Notes under the pieces: model-generated
What the model was told of the DNA's origin: nothing
The model's database searches: none
The model's input: the letters and a program-made list of their open reading frames with translations, nothing else
Shown: positions 59,613 to 64,000 of the stretch, piece by piece
Layout of the letters: every line of letters begins with the position of its first letter
Numbering within the stretch: position 1 is the first letter of the stretch
DNA from: Bacillota bacterium
GTDB taxonomy: Bacteria > Bacillota > UBA4882 > UBA8346
DNA length: 64,000 nt
Assembly (NCBI GenBank): GCA_023426245.1
Contig: JAFABB010000003.1
Location: forward strand, 62,001-126,000
Direction of reading: 5' to 3'
Program-made: the position numbers and the translations under genes

Positions 59613-59897
59613 AACATTAACATATATATCACACAAGTCAAGGTGTTTTAGGTTAAATGTTACTACTGAGTTATTTACATGACATGCATATAACAAATAA
59701 TGGATTTCATAGGGGATACGGGAGTAAAAAAATTATAGGAAAATCAAAAATCGTCCATTCAAAGATAAAAAATTTTTTTCTATACTGTAAACGATGAGTT
59801 AAAAAAGGGTTAAATGGTGATAACCCACAGGTGGCGATGGTTGCTAGACTCTTTTGAATATTCATCAAAACAAATAAAATCAAGGGAGGTTTTTTGA
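59518..59897. other. 380-bp intergenic region before the galactofuranose-type importer
   Basis: AT-rich, including the right candidate end of the IS element. A half-site resembling a LacI/CcpA operator (TGTAAACG, about 59786-59793) is present, without its second half. No clear promoter or gene is seen. Confidence 0.35.
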
Positions 59898-60851
59898 GTG
59901 AAAAGAAGTTCGATCGTGTTTGCCTTCGTTGTGCTCTGCTTGGTGCTTGTAATGGCCGTTGGTGTAAACGGTACTGCCAAGAAAATTGTAGTCGGTTTTT
60001 CCCAGATTGGCGCTGAAAGTGGTTGGCGTACTGCCAATACCGAATCAATCCTTTCCGAAGCCAAAAAGTATCCCAATATCGTATTGAAGTTCTCCGATGC
60101 CCAACAAAAACCGGAGAATCAAATTAAAGCCATTCGTTCCTTCATTGCGCAAAAAGTAAACGTTATCGGCTTTACCCCGGTTGTTGAAACCGGTTTCGAG
60201 CCTGTTTTAAGAGAAGCTAAAAGAGCTAAAATCCCGGTAATCATTATCGACCGTATGGTTGATGTGAAAGACGATTCCCTCTGGGTAACCCACATGGGTT
60301 CCGATATGGTGCTGGAAGGCCGTAAAGTCGTTAATTTCATGGTTGAAAAGGGTTGGAAAGGGAATATCGTTGAGATGGTCGGAACCGTTGGTTCTTCCGC
60401 GGCTGTTGGCCGTCACAAAGGTTTTACGGAAGAGCTTGCAAAACATTCGGAATTCAAAGTTATTAAATCCGAGAGCGGTAACTTCACCCGTTCCGAAGGC
60501 AAACAAGTTATGGAAGCTTTCTTAAAAGCCGAGGGCAAGAATATCAATATTTTGTTTGCCCACAATGATGATATGGCCATCGGCGCCATTCAGGCCATTG
60601 AGGAATATGGTTTGAAACCCGGCACCGACATCAAAATTATCTCCATCGACGGCGTTCATGATGCTTTCCAAGCCATGATTGAAGGCAAACTCAATTGCAC
60701 CGTAGAATGCAGCCCGTTGCTTGGGCCTCAATTCTTTGAAGCGGTTATGGCTGTAGTAAACGGTAAGAAACTGCCGAAAGAAACCATCACCAAAGAAGGC
60801 GTATTCCCGATGGAAGTCGCCAAAGAAGTTATGCCGACTCGGAAGTACTAA
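59898..60851 (+). CDS. ytfQ: Sugar-binding protein, YtfQ-like (galactofuranose type)
   Basis: A 317-residue secreted binding protein of the ribose/galactose class. Signal peptide about residues 1-26. The mature part follows E. coli YtfQ closely: VGFSQIGAESGWRTANTESI, FSDAQQKPENQIKAIRSFIAQ, PVVETGFEPVLREAKRAKIPVIIIDR, GNFTRSEGKQVMEAF and FAHNDDMAIGAIQAI. YtfQ binds galactofuranose and galactopyranose. It starts at GTG 59898 after GGGAGG, and an intergenic hairpin separates it from the ATPase gene. It lacks an obvious lipobox, unusual for a Gram-positive. Confidence 0.88.
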   Translation: MKRSSIVFAFVVLCLVLVMAVGVNGTAKKIVVGFSQIGAESGWRTANTESILSEAKKYPNIVLKFSDAQQKPENQIKAIRSFIAQKVNVIGFTPVVETGFEPVLREAKRAKIPVIIIDRMVDVKDDSLWVTHMGSDMVLEGRKVVNFMVEKGWKGNIVEMVGTVGSSAAVGRHKGFTEELAKHSEFKVIKSESGNFTRSEGKQVMEAFLKAEGKNINILFAHNDDMAIGAIQAIEEYGLKPGTDIKIISIDGVHDAFQAMIEGKLNCTVECSPLLGPQFFEAVMAVVNGKKLPKETITKEGVFPMEVAKEVMPTRKY

Positions 60852-60892
60852 GATTTGATAAGTTCCAATTCAACTGGATTTTTGCTATAAAA

Positions 60893-61006
60893 GGGGCTGT
60901 CGCAAAAAAAGTATCGATAGAGATATACAATATAGAATGGATTCGCTGGATCCATCGAAGCAATATATTGTATATCTCGTTGATTTTATAGACTCTTGCA
61001 ACAGCC
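60893..61006. repeat. Hairpin element C, GGCTGTC ends
   Basis: Starts GGGGCTGTCGCAAAA and ends TTGCAACAGCC. A perfect 15-bp inner repeat (60920-60934 with 60964-60978) has core GAGATATACAATAT, one base different from element A, and a further ATGGAT/ATCCAT stem lies in its loop. It follows the binding-protein gene by about 40 bp. Confidence 0.7.
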
Positions 61007-61140
61007 TCTACCTTAATTTCAATCGTTGTGGCGGATGAAAGATTAAAATTTCAAATACAGGTTGAATTTTTTGTAACCTTATATCCTCTTATGCGGGGAA
61101 TGAAGTTGCTGAAAGAAAGCCTAACGTAGAGGTGAATCAT

Positions 61141-62697
61141 ATGACTGCATCACCTAAAATCATAGCGCCCAAAGTATCGGGCCAATCCGTTCCTTTGCTT
61201 CAGATGAAAAATGTAAGCGTGGTGTTTCCAGGGGTTAAGGCTTTATCCAATGTTAACTTTGAAGTAAAACGCGGTGAAGTGCATGCCCTGATGGGTCAAA
61301 ATGGGGCGGGAAAATCGACCTTAATCAAGGCTTTAACCGGTGTTAACCGGATGAGTACGGGAAAAATTATTTTCGATGGTTCCGAAATAAATCCTCGTTC
61401 GACCAAGGAAGCCCAAGATATGGGGATTAGTACCGTTTATCAAGAAGTTAATCTGATTCCTTATCTCTCAGTGGCAGAGAACATTGGCTTAGGGCGTCAG
61501 CCAATGCGGATGGGCCAGATTGACTGGAAAGAAATGAATAAACGCGCTGAAAAGGCGCTTGCACGTTTAAATTTGCAATTGGATGTAACGCAGCAATTGT
61601 CGGCTTATTCGATTGCTGTTCAACAGATGGTGGCTATAGCCAGGGCTGTGGATATTTCTGCCCGGCTATTAATCTTTGATGAACCAACTTCAAGCTTGGA
61701 TGAGAAAGAAGTGGCTCAATTATTCACGGTTATCCGGAAGTTGAAAGCCGAGGGCCTGGGAATTATTTTTATTACTCACTTTTTGGATCAGGTTTATCAA
61801 ATTTCCGATAGGATTACGGTGCTTCGAAATGGTGAGCTGATTGGGGTATATGAATCGCAATCATTGTCGAAACTCGATTTAATTGCAGCGATGGTGGGTA
61901 AGGAATTGGGGGACTTGGAGAGCACTTCAAAGACAAAAGCTGCAAGCAGCCAATCAACAAAAAAAGAAGTATTTTTCAAAATCAAAGGTATGGCTAAAGC
62001 GAATTCCATCGATACCTTTGATATTGATTTTTGTAGGGGCGAGGTTGTAGGTTTGGCCGGATTGCTTGGTTCCGGACGGACCGAAATGGCCAGATTGATT
62101 TTCGGGATTGACCGTCCGGATAAAGGCAAGATGAGTTTGAATAATCGGGATGTAGCGATTCATTCTCCACAACAGGCAATGGAACATGATTTTGGCTTTT
62201 GTCCCGAAGACAGAAAAGTTGAAGGAATTATTCCAAACCTGACAGTCCGGGAAAATATTGTTTTGGCTTTGCAAGCCAAGCGGGGTTGGTTTAAAAGTTT
62301 TTCCCGTAAAAAACAAATCGAAATTGCCGAACGGTATATTCGCGAATTGAGTATTGCCACTCCCGGCACTGAACAAGCTGTAAAGAACCTGAGCGGTGGA
62401 AATCAACAAAAAGTAATTTTAGCGCGCTGGCTGGCCTCCAATCCCCGTTTTCTCATTCTGGATGAACCGACCCGCGGCATTGATGTAGGGGCAAAAACTG
62501 AGATCCAAAAATTAATCCTGGGGCTTTGCCAGGAAGGGATGTCAATTTTATTTATCTCTTCCGAATTAGAAGAGGTTGTCCGCTGCTGCCATCGCGTTAC
62601 CGTACTGAGGGATCGGCAAAAAATCAGCGAATTAACTGACGATCAGGTCAACGAGCAAACCATTATCCATACGATCGCGGAAGGGGGCCGGATCTAA
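61141..62697 (+). CDS. ytfR: Sugar ABC transporter ATPase with two nucleotide-binding domains (YtfR-like)
   Basis: A 518-residue fused ATPase of the RbsA/MglA class. The first domain has GQNGAGKST (about 54-62), a degenerate signature (LSAYSIAVQQMVAIARAVD) and LIFDEPTSSLD; the second has the family's altered Walker A (GLLGSGRTE), an intact LSGGNQQKVILARWL and LILDEPTRGIDVG. ATG 61141 follows the AGAGGTG site; GTG 61132 overlaps it. Its stop shares a base with the next start. Confidence 0.9.
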   Translation: MTASPKIIAPKVSGQSVPLLQMKNVSVVFPGVKALSNVNFEVKRGEVHALMGQNGAGKSTLIKALTGVNRMSTGKIIFDGSEINPRSTKEAQDMGISTVYQEVNLIPYLSVAENIGLGRQPMRMGQIDWKEMNKRAEKALARLNLQLDVTQQLSAYSIAVQQMVAIARAVDISARLLIFDEPTSSLDEKEVAQLFTVIRKLKAEGLGIIFITHFLDQVYQISDRITVLRNGELIGVYESQSLSKLDLIAAMVGKELGDLESTSKTKAASSQSTKKEVFFKIKGMAKANSIDTFDIDFCRGEVVGLAGLLGSGRTEMARLIFGIDRPDKGKMSLNNRDVAIHSPQQAMEHDFGFCPEDRKVEGIIPNLTVRENIVLALQAKRGWFKSFSRKKQIEIAERYIRELSIATPGTEQAVKNLSGGNQQKVILARWLASNPRFLILDEPTRGIDVGAKTEIQKLILGLCQEGMSILFISSELEEVVRCCHRVTVLRDRQKISELTDDQVNEQTIIHTIAEGGRI

Positions 62698-63749
62698 TGC
62701 CAGTTTTAAAAAAGATATTTTCAAATCCGACATTTAAAAAATTAATTTGGCCAATTTTAGCCCTGATTTTGGTTTTATTGTTTAATCTTTTTTATACCCC
62801 GCATTTCTTTGATATCGGAGTTAAGGATGGTCATTTCTTTGGGAGTCTCATTGATATTATCAACCGGGTTGCGCCCGTTTTGGTTATCGCGATTGGAATG
62901 ACTTTGGTTATCGCCACGGGCGGTATCGATTTATCGGTGGGTTCAATCGTTGCGATTTCCGGTGCGATAGCTGCATTGATGATTCGCCCGGGTTATCTGC
63001 ATGGCGATTTATCTTACCCTCCGCCACCACCCATTATATGGTTGGTGATTGTACCATTAATCGCCTGTGCAATAGCCGGGGCCTGGAACGGATTTCTAGT
63101 CAGTTTTTTGAAAATTCCAGCGATGGTCGGTACTTTAATTTTGATGGTAGCCGGCCGCGGTATCGCTCAATTAATTACCCAAGGACAAATCATTACATTT
63201 CACGCCAAGCAATTTCAATTTATCGGGACCGGATTTCTGTTTATGTTGCCGTTTCCGGTAACGATTATAGCGGTCATGTTGCTTATAACCTATTTGTTGA
63301 CCCGTAAGACTGCGATCGGACTTTTTATTGAATCGGTCGGCGATAATCCTAAGGCCAGCCGCTATGCGGGTGTAAATGCTACTTTAATCCAATGGGTGGT
63401 TTTTGTCTTCTGCGGGATTTGTGCCGGGATTGCAGGTTTTATTGTAAGTGCGGACATCAAGGCTGCTGATGGTAATAACGCCGGTGCGGATATGGAGACG
63501 GATGCCATATTGGCGGTTATTATCGGTGGTACACCGATGACCGGCGGTAGGGCATGTTTATCCGGTACGGTGATCGGCGCCCTTGTAATGCAGGCTTTAA
63601 AAACTACGATTTTAACACTGGGAGTGCCTCCTCAATACGTAAAGGTGGTAAATTCTATAGTCGTTGTGGCAGTATGCCTGCTACAATCGCCATTGTTCAG
63701 AAGTAAATTAACGAATGCATTCGGTAAGATGAGGAGGGTTACGGCATGA
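62697..63749 (+). CDS. ytfT: Sugar ABC transporter permease YtfT-like
   Basis: A 350-residue permease of the RbsC/BPD_transp_2 class with about nine spans. VLVIAIGMTLVIATGGIDLSVGSIVAISGAIAAL (about 61-95) is the class signature, and GGTPMTGGRACLSGTVIGALVMQ lies near the C-terminus. It begins on the last base of the ytfR stop (TAATG) and overlaps the following permease gene by 4 bp. Confidence 0.9.
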   Translation: MPVLKKIFSNPTFKKLIWPILALILVLLFNLFYTPHFFDIGVKDGHFFGSLIDIINRVAPVLVIAIGMTLVIATGGIDLSVGSIVAISGAIAALMIRPGYLHGDLSYPPPPPIIWLVIVPLIACAIAGAWNGFLVSFLKIPAMVGTLILMVAGRGIAQLITQGQIITFHAKQFQFIGTGFLFMLPFPVTIIAVMLLITYLLTRKTAIGLFIESVGDNPKASRYAGVNATLIQWVVFVFCGICAGIAGFIVSADIKAADGNNAGADMETDAILAVIIGGTPMTGGRACLSGTVIGALVMQALKTTILTLGVPPQYVKVVNSIVVVAVCLLQSPLFRSKLTNAFGKMRRVTA

Positions 63750-64000
63750 GGCTTCCGATTAAGCAAAAACATATTCCAATCGCTGCTACCATTGGTGTTT
63801 CAATTTTGCTTTATTTTGTAGCGGCTATCCGTTTCCCGGGTATCTTATCCATGAGCGTTTTATTAAACCTGCTTTATGATAACTCATTTTTGGGAATCTG
63901 CGCCGTAGGCATGACCTTTGTTATTTTGACCGGCGGCATCGACCTTTCGGTCGGGGCTGTGGTCGCCTGTACCAGCGTGGCAATAGCAGTTTTGGTTCGC
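63746..64000 (+). CDS. yjfF: Sugar ABC transporter permease YjfF-like (cut by window end)
   Basis: ATG 63746 overlaps the ytfT stop (ATGA) and the frame stays open for 85 codons to the window end. The visible residues include the class signature GICAVGMTFVILTGGIDLSVGAVVAC and the FPGILSMSVLLNLLYDNSFLG segment, as in E. coli YjfF, the second permease of the galactofuranose system. About three quarters of the gene lies beyond the window. Confidence 0.85.
   Translation, partial: MRLPIKQKHIPIAATIGVSILLYFVAAIRFPGILSMSVLLNLLYDNSFLGICAVGMTFVILTGGIDLSVGAVVACTSVAIAVLVR

Overview
The window reads as chromosome of a spore-forming, AT-leaning Bacillota (low-GC Gram-positive). The evidence is the sporulation set (two CotF-like coat proteins, a YyaC-type protein, a SpoVB-type flippase), strong AGGAGG ribosome sites with many GTG/TTG starts, TTGACA/TATAAT promoters, and short hairpin-plus-T terminators. 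Carbohydrate and solute import dominates. The genus cannot be named from sequence alone; the deep clostridial or Limnochordia side of the phylum is a guess.

Layout. 1-5.3 kb: methyltransferase pieces (one cut by the window edge, one a 5'-truncated remnant), an M42 aminopeptidase, small exported or membrane proteins, and a membrane-anchored PstS-like protein without pst partners. 5.3-12.7 kb: a sugar-acid catabolic operon (galactonate dehydratase, two ABC permeases, solute-binding protein, KDG kinase, KDPG aldolase) divergent from an IclR regulator, with two matched operators. 12.8-15.6 kb: coat genes, an MsmX-type shared sugar ATPase behind a chain of hairpins, and YyaC. 15.8-22.9 kb: GT9 glycosyltransferase, flippase-like membrane protein, PspC protein, an unassigned 691-residue protein, an S1-domain protein and exported proteins. 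23.5-27.6 kb: M14 peptidase, nuclease-helicase and M23 peptidase. 27.7-32.5 kb: Crp-family regulator, nucleoside phosphorylase and a complete ECF transporter (S, T, A, A). 32.6-36 kb: nadABC. 36-44.2 kb: membrane protein, metallo-beta-lactamase-fold hydrolase and a five-gene peptide (Dpp/Opp) importer. 44.6-50.5 kb: two class A PBPs bracketing a SpoVB-like flippase. 50.6-58.1 kb: DUF554, RsuA-type pseudouridine synthase, a repeat-rich gap, DUF190-CrcB, two GlnK proteins, a TrmB-lysA operon and AmtB. 58.2-59.6 kb: an IS481-like element whose transposase lacks one catalytic Asp. 59.9-64 kb: a YtfQ-YtfR-YtfT-YjfF galactofuranose-type importer, cut by the window end.

How it fits together. The sugar-acid operon carries import plus three enzymes taking galactonate (or a similar acid) to pyruvate and glyceraldehyde-3-phosphate, but no ATPase; the nearby MsmX-type ATPase could energise it. 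The ECF cassette with its phosphorylase and regulator looks like a nucleoside or nucleobase salvage unit. AmtB-GlnK is the usual ammonium uptake and sensing pair.

The most unusual structures are non-coding: three intergenic hairpin elements sharing GGCTGTC ends, each placed just after the binding or specificity gene of a transporter; paired TGTTC-N8-GAACA operators at the IclR divergon; a five-palindrome leader before the MsmX gene; a TrmB-lysA operator overlapping its own -10 box; and a 42-bp tandem repeat keeping frame on both strands. I did not find a clearly new defence or biosynthetic system.
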